In this document: piece after piece, positions 1-7,769 of the stretch
How positions within the stretch are numbered: position 1 is the stretch's first letter
How the letters are laid out: each line of letters begins with the position of its first letter
Assembly: GCA_900544685.1 (NCBI GenBank)
Contig: UQWA01000024.1
Coordinates: forward strand, 1-48,334
From: an uncultured Lachnospiraceae bacterium
GTDB taxonomy: Bacteria; Bacillota; Clostridia; Lachnospirales; Lachnospiraceae
Reading direction: 5' to 3'
Length of the DNA: 48,334 nucleotides
Notes under the pieces: generated by a model
Databases searched by the model: none
The model's input: only the letters and a program-made list of their open reading frames with translations
What the model was told of the DNA's origin: nothing
Program-made: the position numbers and the translations under genes

Positions 1-155
1 CAGCCACAACCGCATTCGTCATCGTCGTGATCATGGTGGTGGTGTTCGTGATGATGCTCGTGTTCATCATGAACATGATCGTGGTGGTCATGGCCACAGC
101 CACAACCGCATTCGTCATCGTCGTGATCATGGTGGTGGTGTTCGTGATGATGCTC
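1..155. repeat. 96-bp-period direct repeat in the His-rich gene
   Basis: Bases 1-59 recur identically at 97-155, a 96-bp period equal to 32 codons. Each unit encodes one His-rich run followed by Asp/Glu and a CGCGC knot. The copy at 1-59 may continue beyond the window, so the number of units is unknown. Identity over 59 bases at nucleotide level suggests recent duplication or gene conversion. Confidence 0.9.
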
Positions 156-248
156 ATGATGATCTTCATGTGTATGCTCGTGTTCGTGATCGTGACCACA
201 ACCGCAGCCACAATGCTCTTCATCGTGAAGATGTTCGTGTTCGCTCAT
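1..248 (-). CDS. His/Cys-rich putative metal-binding protein (3' end outside window)
   Basis: Reading the minus strand from an ATG at 248 gives at least 82 codons without a stop; the gene runs off the left edge. The peptide is almost entirely His, Asp, Glu, Cys and Gly: runs such as HEHHHEHHHHDHDDD separated by three-Cys CGCGC knots (three visible). A strong ribosome site (AAGGAGG, 8 nt spacing) precedes the ATG, and a good promoter plus a SmtB/ArsR-like operator lie upstream, so this is a real regulated gene, not low-complexity noise. His stretches plus CxCxC knots suggest binding of Zn, Ni, Co or Cu for storage, chaperoning or delivery; the function is inferred. It could also be the N-terminal metal-loading tail of a larger protein such as a transporter or hydrogenase/urease accessory factor. 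The opposite-strand hydrophobic ORF here is a shadow. Confidence 0.8.
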   Translation of the reverse strand, partial: MSEHEHLHDEEHCGCGCGHDHEHEHTHEDHHEHHHEHHHHDHDDDECGCGCGHDHHDHVHDEHEHHHEHHHHDHDDDECGCG

Positions 249-296
249 TTCCAAATCCTCCTTATATAATAGAAGTAATTGTATTTACATTAAAAA

Positions 297-318
297 CATA
301 TGAATATCTGTTCATATG
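297..318 (-). promoter_or_regulatory. SmtB/ArsR-type 12-2-12 operator
   Basis: An inverted repeat with arms CATATGAA/TTCATATG reads, on the minus strand, ATATGAACAGATATTCATAT. The core TGAACAGATATTCA nearly matches the SmtB recognition core TGAACAGTTATTCA of zinc-responsive ArsR/SmtB repressors (known family feature). It overlaps the predicted transcription start of the His-rich gene, the expected place for metal-relieved repression. No ArsR gene is in the window. Confidence 0.7.
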
Positions 319-320
319 TT

Positions 321-349
321 AATATAATACCGATATGGGTATATGTCAA
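321..349 (-). promoter_or_regulatory. Promoter of the His-rich gene
   Basis: On the minus strand TTGACA (349-344), a 17-nt spacer and TATATT (326-321) form a near-consensus sigma-A promoter; transcription would begin near 314, inside the SmtB-like operator. Confidence 0.65.
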
Positions 350-398
350 GAGGAAGAAAATGATATTTTAAAGAGATTTTTATAGTAAGAACAACTCG

Positions 399-427
399 TT
401 GCTTTTTCAGAAAAAACAGGGTATGAT
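399..427 (+). promoter_or_regulatory. Promoter of the permease-prdX-proC group
   Basis: TTGCTT (399-404), a 17-nt spacer and TATGAT (422-427) lie 34 nt before the ATG at 461, which has an AGGAGG ribosome site. It is divergent from the His-rich gene. Confidence 0.55.
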
Positions 428-460
428 GAGTGGTAATAAACAACAGGAGGAGCACGACAG

Positions 461-1861
461 ATGAACTGGGACGAATGGAAGAAAATATGGAAGCAGTCGC
501 TGCAACTGTTTCTTGCACTGGCACTTGCCATTGCGTTTTACTTTCTATTGCTGCGTTTCTATTCCTTTAAGCGGAATATAGGAACCGTCATTAACATACT
601 GATGCCATTTATATACGGGGGTGTCATGGCATATCTGCTGAAGACACCATGCAACTTCTTCGATAAGTTCTGGGAAGCATTTCTCCCGGAAAAGTGGAAA
701 AAGCATAAAACGGGAATCTCGGTACTGACGGTATTGATTTTAGTATTTCTTATTTTATATACCTTGCTGAGAACTGTCATTCCTCAGGTAGTGACTAGTA
801 TTACGGTGTTGGCAGGTATGGTGCCGGAGCAGGTAACGAAATTTTTTGACTGGGTTTCTTCTTATTTAAATAGTGAAGGTGTGGTGCAGAATTATGTCAG
901 ACCGATCGCAGAAGACCTCAGTACCAAGATGGTAGACTGGACAAACAGTGATCTGCTTCCGAATCTGCAGAATATTGTGGCCAATACCCTGAATTCTCTT
1001 GTGGGACTGATATCCAATCTGGGTATCGGTTTTATCGTATGTGTCTATGCCCTCTGCGCCAGAAAGAAGTTCGCACGTCAGAGTAAGGCTGTGGTATACA
1101 GCGTCCTAAAGCCAAAATATGCAGATGCTTTTATGGAGGAACTGTGTTTTGTGGATAAGACCTTTGACGGATTCTTAAGCGGAAAGATTCTGGACAGTGC
1201 TATTGTAGGTCTGATCTGTTACGGTTTTTGTCTGATCATGACTTTTACCAGAGGATTTTCCAATGGAATCCTGATCAGTCTGATTATCGGAATAACAAAT
1301 ATTATTCCGTATTTTGGTCCATTTATCGGAGCAGTGCCTGCCACATTGTTGGTTTTGATGTCAGATCCAATTGGGGCAGTGATCTTTCTGATCTTCATCA
1401 TTATTCTTCAGCAGTTTGACGGCAACGTGCTGGGACCTAAACTTCTGGCAGGAAGTGTGGGATTGTCCGGTTTCTGGGTACTGTTCTCCATTACAGTTTT
1501 CAGTGGATTCTTCGGATTTGTTGGGGTACTGATTGGTGTGCCGGTATTTGCGGTGATCTATGACCTGATCCACAAGTTGGTAAAACGTGGGCTGATCCGA
1601 AACAATAAGACAGAGCTTTTGGATGAAGAGGAGCAAAAGGCAATAGAAAAGAAGCCATCCCGTATGTCGCCGGGGGAGCATCTGGAACAGAAGCTGGATG
1701 AGCGGATTCTGCGTAGAGAACTGGAAGCCATGGATAAGGCGAAAGAGGAGGAAGAAAAGAATCCACCAAAGGAAGATGTTACAGAAGATGATATAAAGAA
1801 AAGAAGACTGAAAGATAAGATAAAAAAGCAGAAAAGAGGCGAAAAAAATGGAACTGTATAA
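461..1861 (+). CDS. AI-2E / PerM-family membrane transporter
   Basis: 466-residue polytopic membrane protein of the AI-2E family (PF01594; PerM/YdbI/TqsA type). It has hydrophobic segments near residues 15-35, 42-62 and 85-110, a central soluble stretch of about 110-200, then a hydrophobic C-terminal half with the family-typical glycine-rich pattern around GITNIIPYFGPFIGAVPA. The last 80 or so residues are a highly charged cytoplasmic tail (Glu/Lys rich), longer than in most homologues. Members export autoinducer-2, ions or are uncharacterised; the substrate here cannot be told. ATG chosen from an AGGAGG site 11 nt upstream. Its 3' end overlaps the next gene by 14 nt, so the two are probably translationally coupled. 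Confidence 0.85.
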   Translation: MNWDEWKKIWKQSLQLFLALALAIAFYFLLLRFYSFKRNIGTVINILMPFIYGGVMAYLLKTPCNFFDKFWEAFLPEKWKKHKTGISVLTVLILVFLILYTLLRTVIPQVVTSITVLAGMVPEQVTKFFDWVSSYLNSEGVVQNYVRPIAEDLSTKMVDWTNSDLLPNLQNIVANTLNSLVGLISNLGIGFIVCVYALCARKKFARQSKAVVYSVLKPKYADAFMEELCFVDKTFDGFLSGKILDSAIVGLICYGFCLIMTFTRGFSNGILISLIIGITNIIPYFGPFIGAVPATLLVLMSDPIGAVIFLIFIIILQQFDGNVLGPKLLAGSVGLSGFWVLFSITVFSGFFGFVGVLIGVPVFAVIYDLIHKLVKRGLIRNNKTELLDEEEQKAIEKKPSRMSPGEHLEQKLDERILRRELEAMDKAKEEEEKNPPKEDVTEDDIKKRRLKDKIKKQKRGEKNGTV

Positions 1862-2390
1862 GGGAAGACCGGATGATGTAACCGGACGTCAGGAGCGGGA
1901 AATCAGAGTCTATGATTTTCTGGATAAGCTGGGAATCAAATATGAAAGAACTGATCATGAACATGCAGATACTATGGAAGCCTGCAATGAGATTGATGCA
2001 GTGCTGAATGTACTGATCTGCAAGAACCTGTTTCTGTGCAACCGTCAGAAGACGGAATTCTATCTGCTGATGATGCCGGGAGATAAGCCATTTAAAACAA
2101 AAGAACTGCCGTCTCAGATCGGAAGTGCCAGACTGTCATTTGCACCGGAGGAATATATGGAGGAATATCTGGATATCCATCCGGGAGCGGTCAGCGTAAT
2201 GGGACTGATGAATGATTCGGACAACCATGTGCGTCTTCTGGTGGATGAAGATGTGTTAATGGGCGAATATATTGGGTGTCACCCATGTGTGAACACTTCC
2301 AGCCTGAAGATTAAGACAAAAGATATCACAGAAATATTCCTGAAGGCGGTACATCATGATATGACGGTAGTGAAACTGACAGGAGAATAA
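1848..2390 (+). CDS. prdX: YbaK/ProX-family prolyl-tRNA editing protein
   Basis: 180 residues matching the free-standing editing domain related to the INS domain of prolyl-tRNA synthetase (PrdX/ProX, PF04073). These proteins hydrolyse mischarged Ala-tRNA(Pro) or Cys-tRNA(Pro). Visible family features are the N-terminal region ending YERTDHEHADTME, the core with KNLFLCNRQKTEFYLLMMPGDK where the conserved lysine sits, and the C-terminal GCHPCVNTSSLKI segment. It overlaps the upstream permease by 14 nt and is followed 82 nt later by proC, so a proline-biosynthesis gene and a tRNA(Pro) quality-control gene sit together. Clostridial prdX is also found in proline reductase clusters, but no prdA/prdB is visible here. 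Family call sure; exact misacyl specificity not. Confidence 0.85.
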   Translation: MELYKGRPDDVTGRQEREIRVYDFLDKLGIKYERTDHEHADTMEACNEIDAVLNVLICKNLFLCNRQKTEFYLLMMPGDKPFKTKELPSQIGSARLSFAPEEYMEEYLDIHPGAVSVMGLMNDSDNHVRLLVDEDVLMGEYIGCHPCVNTSSLKIKTKDITEIFLKAVHHDMTVVKLTGE

Positions 2391-2391
2391 A

Positions 2392-2451
2392 ATGGAGAAG
2401 ACAACAGTGAAGAAAACAGGAATGCTAATTCGGTATCGCAGGCGCTCCTGA
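2392..2451 (+). CDS. Possible 19-residue basic peptide ORF between prdX and proC
   Basis: An ATG one base after the prdX stop is preceded by AGGAG at 6 nt spacing and opens a 20-codon frame ending TGA. The peptide is strongly basic (ends RYRRRS). The ribosome site lies in the end of prdX. It may be a translated leader keeping ribosomes on the mRNA ahead of proC, or chance. No homology recognised. Confidence 0.25.
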   Translation: MEKTTVKKTGMLIRYRRRS

Positions 2452-2472
2452 ATCAGAAAGGGGACAGGCAAT

Positions 2473-3267
2473 ATGAAGATCGGATTTGTTGGATGTGGAA
2501 ATATGGCAAAAGCTATGATCAGGGGAATCCTGGACAGCAAAAGAGTAACAGCGGGAGAGATCATTGCTTCCGCAAAATCAGATACAACCAGAGAGAAAAT
2601 CAGCCGGGAGCTTGGAATCTGTGTTGCACAGACAAATTCTGAAGTAGTAGATTTTTCCGATGTGGTATTTCTGGCAGTGAAGCCACAGTACTATGAAGAA
2701 GTGATCAGTGAGATCAGAGAAGAGATCCGTCAGGAGCAGATTATTGTAACCATTGCACCGGGTAAGACGCTTGTATGGCTGGCAGAACGTCTTGGAACAG
2801 ATAAGAAGATCATCCGCACCATGCCGAATACACCTGCCATGGTCAAAGAAGGCATGATGGGAATGTGTAAAAATGAACTGGTCACAGAGGAAGAGATGCA
2901 GCAGGTAAAAGAGATCTGCGAAAGCTTTGGAAAAGCAGAGGTGGTACCGGAATCCCTGATTGATGTGGTGGTAGGAGTATCCGGCAGTTCACCGGCGTAT
3001 GTATTTATGTTTATCGAAGCCATGGCAGATGCTGCTGTAGCAGACGGTATGCCAAGGGCACAGGCATATAAGTTCGCAGCACAGGCAGTGATGGGAAGTG
3101 CGAAGATGGTGCTGGAGACTGGTATGCATCCAGGAGCACTAAAGGATATGGTCTGCTCACCGGGCGGAACAACCATCGAAGCGGTTCGTGTGCTGGAAGA
3201 AAAAGGCATGCGCAGCGCTGTGATTGAGGCATCCAGAGCCTGTGTGAAAAAGGGAAAAGAGATGTAA
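2473..3267 (+). CDS. proC: Pyrroline-5-carboxylate reductase
   Basis: 264 residues, normal length for ProC, which reduces 1-pyrroline-5-carboxylate to L-proline with NAD(P)H in the cytoplasm. The N-terminus MKIGFVGCGNMAKAM is the dinucleotide-binding GxGxM loop; FLAVKPQ follows the Rossmann fold. The C-terminal dimerisation domain carries VSGSSPAYVF and the signature region MVCSPGGTTIEA near residues 215-230. The ribosome site AGAAAGGGG is about 9 nt before the ATG. It is the last gene of the 461-3267 group and is followed by a hairpin serving the convergent gene. Confidence 0.95.
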   Translation: MKIGFVGCGNMAKAMIRGILDSKRVTAGEIIASAKSDTTREKISRELGICVAQTNSEVVDFSDVVFLAVKPQYYEEVISEIREEIRQEQIIVTIAPGKTLVWLAERLGTDKKIIRTMPNTPAMVKEGMMGMCKNELVTEEEMQQVKEICESFGKAEVVPESLIDVVVGVSGSSPAYVFMFIEAMADAAVADGMPRAQAYKFAAQAVMGSAKMVLETGMHPGALKDMVCSPGGTTIEAVRVLEEKGMRSAVIEASRACVKKGKEM

Positions 3268-3296
3268 ATCTGATTGAAAAACAGCTATGACGATAT

Positions 3297-3330
3297 AAAA
3301 AGGGGCAGCGCACATTTCTGTACGTTGCCC
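3297..3330 (-). terminator. Intrinsic terminator of the PAP2 gene
   Basis: Stem GGGCAGCG/CGTTGCCC (one G-U pair) at 3303-3310 and 3323-3330; read on the minus strand it is followed by a run of five T. It lies between convergent proC and the PAP2 gene. Confidence 0.7.
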
Positions 3331-3337
3331 TAAAATA

Positions 3338-4042
3338 TTATCGCTTTTCATTGATCTGTGCCTGACTGTGACTGCGGTTCTGTACCCGGCTGCGTATGTA
3401 GGTCAGAAACTGTGGCTGGCGGTATAACAGATACCAGGTAATCAGGTTCAGTCCCATTGCACCGACTACATCAATCACGGTATGTTGTTTGATAAACATA
3501 GTGGAAAGTACAATGGATACAGCAATAATGCCGGAGATCCGTACTGCCCATGGATGCTTTTTCAAGGTCGTGGAATGTCTTACTGCGGTATGCATGGCAA
3601 TGGTATTGAACACATGAATACTTGGAAATACATTCGTGGAAGTATCGGAGGAATAGATCATAATTACCAGACGGGTAAATATGTTATCCCTTGGAAAAAC
3701 AGCAGGCCGTAAGGTGTGTCCGTTCGGCCATACCAGAGAGATCAGAAGGAACAGTGCCATGCCAATCATCAAGTTCACAGATAACTGGTAATACTGATCC
3801 CGGTCTTTCTCCACCAGTCCGAAAAACAGTACTCCGAAAGTGATGTAGAAGAACCATATAATATAAGGAACAATAAATACTTCACAGAATGGAATCAGAT
3901 GATCAAACTGAGAAGACAGTAGATGCATATGATAAATCGGACGGTTCTCCACGTAGCCAAATACCGTTAAATAAAAAATCAAAAATATGGCAAGTGGAAA
4001 CAGATGCTTATATTTTTGACAAAAATTCTTAATATACGTCAT
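3338..4042 (-). CDS. PAP2-superfamily membrane phosphatase
   Basis: 234-residue integral membrane protein with about six hydrophobic segments. Two PAP2 motifs are visible: FPSIHVFNT (motif 2, with Ile where many have Gly) and, 40-odd residues later, STMFIKQHTVIDVVGA (motif 3, with catalytic His and charge-relay Asp). An Arg in GHTLRPAVF may belong to motif 1. Such proteins dephosphorylate lipid phosphates or undecaprenyl diphosphate, or transfer inositol phosphate; PSIH is typical of the PAP2_3/Aur1-like subgroup. The Lys/Arg-rich tail is probably cytoplasmic. Monocistronic: a symmetrical terminator lies upstream and its own terminator downstream. Confidence 0.8.
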   Translation of the reverse strand: MTYIKNFCQKYKHLFPLAIFLIFYLTVFGYVENRPIYHMHLLSSQFDHLIPFCEVFIVPYIIWFFYITFGVLFFGLVEKDRDQYYQLSVNLMIGMALFLLISLVWPNGHTLRPAVFPRDNIFTRLVIMIYSSDTSTNVFPSIHVFNTIAMHTAVRHSTTLKKHPWAVRISGIIAVSIVLSTMFIKQHTVIDVVGAMGLNLITWYLLYRQPQFLTYIRSRVQNRSHSQAQINEKR

Positions 4043-4101
4043 AGATACACCTCTAAAATAAATTATATAATTTACGGGATATCGAGTATGTTTATAACAT
4101 G

Positions 4102-4136
4102 AAAATCCTCTGCTGACAATACCCGCAGAGGATTTT
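4102..4136. terminator. Perfect 12-bp hairpin terminator downstream of thrE
   Basis: AAAATCCTCTGC (4102-4113) pairs perfectly with GCAGAGGATTTT (4125-4136) around an 11-nt loop. A/T runs flank both sides, so it can act in either direction. On the minus strand it ends the purA-thrE operon. The rest of the 4043-4281 gap holds nothing else I recognise except a short palindrome at the thrE 3' end. Confidence 0.7.
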
Positions 4137-4281
4137 TAAGAAAATTTTCATCAAAAATTCATCACACTTCAAAAATGACGTGCCATCACACTTTTTGTAA
4201 GGTGCGGATCAGATGAGAACACGTTCCCTCGGCTATCCAGGCAAATATAATGTGGAATTGCGTTTGTAATACACCTGATGA

Positions 4282-5646
4282 TCAGGTGCAGTACCGGAAT
4301 GTACGGTCGGTAAGGATACGTGCAAAGATCAGTCCCAGGGGGAGTGCCATGATAATCATGGCTGCAGCAGCGAACCAAGAGACCGCATCTGCCAGGGACA
4401 TAATGCCAAAGTTATAGATTGCACGGTACAGGTAAAGTCCAGGTACCATAATCACAATAGATGGCACCGTAAGGGAGATCCTTGGATAACCATTATACTG
4501 TTTGATTGCAGAGGCCAGAAGACCAGCGGTCAGTGCACCGATAAATGCAGCAGCGGCAGGGGGGAGTCCTGCAAGGTCAACCAGCTCAAGACGGAGCGTG
4601 TTAGCAAGTGCACCGATCAGCGCGGCTGTGGCAGTCATAGGTACCGGGCTGTTAAACATAATGGAGAATCCGAAGACACCGCAGAAGCTTGCAAGTAGCC
4701 GGAAAACCAGCATGCTTCCTGTGCCAAGATGGATGGAGAGAAAATCCACCGGCTGCAGCTTCAGAATCAGTGCCATGATCCAGGCGAACATTGTTGCAAC
4801 CAGAACAATAATGACGGAGTAAGTGAGCCGTTCCAGTCCGGATCGCAGATCCAGTTTTGCCAGATCGATGCCGCTGGTGATAAATGGAAAGCCTGGAATA
4901 ATAAACAGCATGGAACAGATATAACCTGCTTCATGAAGTACAGAAATATGAAAAATCAGTTCTGCGGCTTTCAGCAAGCAGGCATAGATCAGGCATGCGG
5001 TGGATACGGACAATGCAACATTCAGGAAAAGCGTAAAATGATGCTTGATCAGTTTTGTACGCAATGCATTTCCGATTCCGGCTGCAAAAAATGCAAATAT
5101 CATTTCAGAGATTCCGCCACCCAGGAGAAAGGTGAAGCCACAGCAGGCAAGTGCCGCAGCAAGACCAAGGGTGGAAGGAGAATACAGGGTATGAATTTCT
5201 TCAATCTGATCCAGGCACTGATGAATCTCCTCGCCGGTCATGTGAGCTTCCTTATCCGGAAAACTGTCTACAAACTGTTCCATTCGGTACAGTTTTGATG
5301 TATTAACACCGGTATTGGGAATGCTTAAGGACTGGGAAACGCAGTCATGACCGTCAAAACAGTTAAATTCAATTGACATCAGACCGATGTCAACGGTACA
5401 TGTTACACCTAACTCCCGTGATAATTTATTCATAGAGGAACGAACACGCCAGGCACCGGTGCCACAGGAAAGCATGATCAGTCCTACGCGTCCTATGACA
5501 GAAGCCTTTTCAATCAATCCGGCTTTGCAGATCAGAACATCACTGTCATTATTGGTATAATCGTGCCATGGAATTTCCATATGATTTTTTTCCATAATAT
5601 CCACAAAAGAGGAGGAAGCCGTTATGGAAGGAGTCTTAGGATTCAT
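4282..5646 (-). CDS. Threonine/serine exporter family protein (ThrE + ThrE_2)
   Basis: From the ATG at 5646 (MNPKTPSI) the protein has 454 residues, fitting the fused ThrE type: a soluble N-terminal part to about residue 140 (PF06738, with the family pattern GLIEKASVIGRVGLIMLSCGTGAWRV), then about ten membrane segments and a C-terminal ThrE_2 half. ThrE exports threonine and serine in Corynebacterium. The longer frame upstream was rejected because the preceding gene ends at 5636 and an AGAGG ribosome site sits before ATG 5646, giving an 11-nt overlap. It is the last gene of the purA-pyrB-pyrI operon. Substrate here is inferred only from family. Confidence 0.8.
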   Translation of the reverse strand: MNPKTPSITASSSFVDIMEKNHMEIPWHDYTNNDSDVLICKAGLIEKASVIGRVGLIMLSCGTGAWRVRSSMNKLSRELGVTCTVDIGLMSIEFNCFDGHDCVSQSLSIPNTGVNTSKLYRMEQFVDSFPDKEAHMTGEEIHQCLDQIEEIHTLYSPSTLGLAAALACCGFTFLLGGGISEMIFAFFAAGIGNALRTKLIKHHFTLFLNVALSVSTACLIYACLLKAAELIFHISVLHEAGYICSMLFIIPGFPFITSGIDLAKLDLRSGLERLTYSVIIVLVATMFAWIMALILKLQPVDFLSIHLGTGSMLVFRLLASFCGVFGFSIMFNSPVPMTATAALIGALANTLRLELVDLAGLPPAAAAFIGALTAGLLASAIKQYNGYPRISLTVPSIVIMVPGLYLYRAIYNFGIMSLADAVSWFAAAAMIIMALPLGLIFARILTDRTFRYCT

Positions 5647-6388
5647 GAATAATCGCCTCTGCTTTTGCAATATGTTTTTCCAGTTCCCGTAAAAACACAG
5701 AATTCGGGAGAAAGATGCCAAGTTCATCAAACCGCTGCCGGTTTTCTGCGAGGGAATCCTGTCCGTAGAAAACGAAAGACATAGGCAGTTCGTTTTCCAG
5801 CTGGATCATCAGATTCCATAAAGCAGCATAGACTTCTGCCTCGGTTTCTTTTTTCTTCACAGAATCCGGAAGCTCACGAATCATAAGAATACCAGTGTGT
5901 TTTTCCAGGACACGGTGAATCACATGCATATTTTTTTCATCATAAGAGTGGCTGTATCGATGTGCCTGTGCAAGAAACATATTTTTCGGATACCCCTGAA
6001 TCTTGTATGCTTCAAGAAAACGATGGTAATCCCGTTCGTGTTCAGACAGCGGGAATGCCGGGAGAAGGGCTCCGGAGCTGTCTGTCATGATCACCGGATT
6101 CTGAACATTGTCAGCATCAAAACAGTAAGGAATCAGGAATGCGTTCCGTAGAAGATCAAACGTAGTATTCTGACAGATGATCATCAGAAAAGCGGACAGA
6201 TCCTGATTGGTGTATGCCTGAAACAGTGCCTCTGCAAAATCCCGGGAAGGAACCTCTCCGATTTCTTCGTTGTTGTTCAGGTATTCACAGAATGTATCTT
6301 GCAGACGTTCGCAGGCAGAAGGGTTTTTAAGAATTTCACGGAACAGTGTCTGTGTATGTTCTTCCCTTGGAAAAATAGTAGTTTTCAT
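5636..6388 (-). CDS. Unrecognised 250-residue cytoplasmic protein
   Basis: I do not recognise this family. The protein is soluble, without signal peptide or membrane segment, and acidic/neutral with scattered Cys (CERL, ICQN, PYCFDAD). The ATG has GGGAGG about 11 nt upstream and begins 17 nt after the pyrI stop; the 3' end overlaps thrE by 11 nt. It is therefore sandwiched in one transcript between pyrI and thrE and probably works with the exporter or senses something linked to amino acid supply (inference). The region MHVIHRVLEKHTGILMIREL has alternating hydrophobics suggesting a beta-alpha fold, but I can name no domain. Confidence 0.7.
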   Translation of the reverse strand: MKTTIFPREEHTQTLFREILKNPSACERLQDTFCEYLNNNEEIGEVPSRDFAEALFQAYTNQDLSAFLMIICQNTTFDLLRNAFLIPYCFDADNVQNPVIMTDSSGALLPAFPLSEHERDYHRFLEAYKIQGYPKNMFLAQAHRYSHSYDEKNMHVIHRVLEKHTGILMIRELPDSVKKKETEAEVYAALWNLMIQLENELPMSFVFYGQDSLAENRQRFDELGIFLPNSVFLRELEKHIAKAEAIIHES

Positions 6389-6405
6389 TTCTGAATCAGC
6401 CTCCC

Positions 6406-6828
6406 TTAATGAACAGAAATCTTCTGATTACAGTAAATACAACGGTAGATACCGGATGGTGACATTTTGAAAATATGGTCACATCCGATCTCGATACTGG
6501 TGATACACCGTGGATTTTTGCACTGAATAACATTTTTCAGATATTCAGGCGGAACCGGGTGATATTTTTTTACCACTTCGCCGTCACGGATCACAATCAG
6601 TGTAATCTTATCATCCAGATAGCCCAGGATATCCAGACGTTCCGGCATGGTATCGCCTTCTATTTTGATCAGGTCTTTATGACCGTATTTCTGGCTGCGG
6701 ACAGACTGGAGCAGGGCAACGGACTGTTTTTGGTCTTCCAGATGCAGCAGCTGATAGATGTTCATTCCCTGTCCTTCGGTAATGTGGTCAATGACCACAC
6801 CATTTTGAATTGATTCTACTTTTAACAT
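6406..6828 (-). CDS. pyrI: Aspartate carbamoyltransferase regulatory subunit
   Basis: 140 residues; the regulatory chain of ATCase that binds nucleotide effectors and links catalytic trimers. The N-terminal allosteric domain starts MLKVESIQNGVVIDHI, and the C-terminal zinc domain carries the four cysteines as CKNPRC and, after about 25 residues, CIYC. Length is slightly short of the 153 of E. coli PyrI. Its ATG overlaps the pyrB stop by 7 nt (ATGTTAA), so translation is coupled for equal subunit supply. Having pyrI means the ATCase here is of the allosteric B2R type rather than the PyrB-only Bacillus type. Confidence 0.93.
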   Translation of the reverse strand: MLKVESIQNGVVIDHITEGQGMNIYQLLHLEDQKQSVALLQSVRSQKYGHKDLIKIEGDTMPERLDILGYLDDKITLIVIRDGEVVKKYHPVPPEYLKNVIQCKNPRCITSIEIGCDHIFKMSPSGIYRCIYCNQKISVH

Positions 6829-7769
6829 GGCAATACCTTCTTTCCGGTCAGAGGATCCTCCAGACCTAACAGAGATGCAATCAGAGCCATACGGATATAG
6901 ACACCGTTCTGTACCTGCTGGAAATAAGCGGCACGGCTGTCGTTATCCACATCCGCAGTGATTTCATCCACCCTTGGAAGTGGATGCAGCACCGGCATAT
7001 CCGGTTTGGCGGCCTGCAGCTTTTCTCTGGTCAGGATATAGGTTCCTTTCAGACGAATATAATCTTCTTCATTAAAGAAGCGTTCCTTCTGCACACGGGT
7101 CATATACAGTACATCCAGCTTTGGAAGAGTCTCTTCCAGGCTGGTTACCTCGTGATATGGCGTCTGGGCCGGCTTCAGGGTATCATCAATGAGATAGCCT
7201 GGAACGCGCAGTTCTTCCGGTGAGATAAAGTAAAATTGATTGCCCGGATAACGCACCAGACTGTTTACCAGAGAATGTACAGTACGTCCAAACTTCAGAT
7301 CACCACAGAAGCCTACGGTCAGATGATCCAGACGTCCTTTTCGCTGGCGGATCGTCAGCAGGTCGATCAGTGTCTGGGAAGGATGGTTGTGTCCACCGTC
7401 TCCTGCATTGATCACAGGGACGGTGGCATACATAGAGGCACGAAGAGGTGCGCCTTCCTTTGGGTGGCGCATGGCGATAATATCTGCATAGCAGCTGATT
7501 ACCCGTGCCGTATCTGCAACGGTTTCGCCCTTTGTAGCGCTGGACTGTTCTGCTCCGGCAAATCCCAGAGTCTGACCGCCCAGGCTCAGCATGGCAGATT
7601 CAAAGGACAGCCGGGTGCGAGTACTTGGTTCATAAAAAAGAGTCGCCAGTTTTTTGCCGTCGGCGATATGTGCATAGGCAGAACGGTTGGTGACGATCCG
7701 ATCGGCAAAATCCAGGATGTTATTGGTTTCTTCCGGTGTAAAATCCAGAGGATCTATCAGATGTCTCAT
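6822..7769 (-). CDS. pyrB: Aspartate carbamoyltransferase catalytic subunit
   Basis: 315 residues from the ATG at 7769 (MRHLIDPLDF). Condenses carbamoyl phosphate with aspartate, the first committed pyrimidine step. The carbamoyl phosphate loop STRTRLSFE is near residues 50-58; the HPSQTLIDLLTI and HPLPRVDEI segments contact substrate. The in-frame ATG two codons earlier (7775) was rejected because it is one base from AGGAG, while ATG 7769 is 7 nt away and forms an ATGA overlap with the purA stop. Translational coupling with both neighbours is therefore likely. Confidence 0.95.
   Translation of the reverse strand: MRHLIDPLDFTPEETNNILDFADRIVTNRSAYAHIADGKKLATLFYEPSTRTRLSFESAMLSLGGQTLGFAGAEQSSATKGETVADTARVISCYADIIAMRHPKEGAPLRASMYATVPVINAGDGGHNHPSQTLIDLLTIRQRKGRLDHLTVGFCGDLKFGRTVHSLVNSLVRYPGNQFYFISPEELRVPGYLIDDTLKPAQTPYHEVTSLEETLPKLDVLYMTRVQKERFFNEEDYIRLKGTYILTREKLQAAKPDMPVLHPLPRVDEITADVDNDSRAAYFQQVQNGVYIRMALIASLLGLEDPLTGKKVLPC

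Noticed and set aside
27..269. Hydrophobic plus-strand frame of about 80 codons
   Set aside because: It is the exact shadow of the His-rich gene on the minus strand (Asp/His codons read as Val/Met/Ile); no ribosome site supports it.
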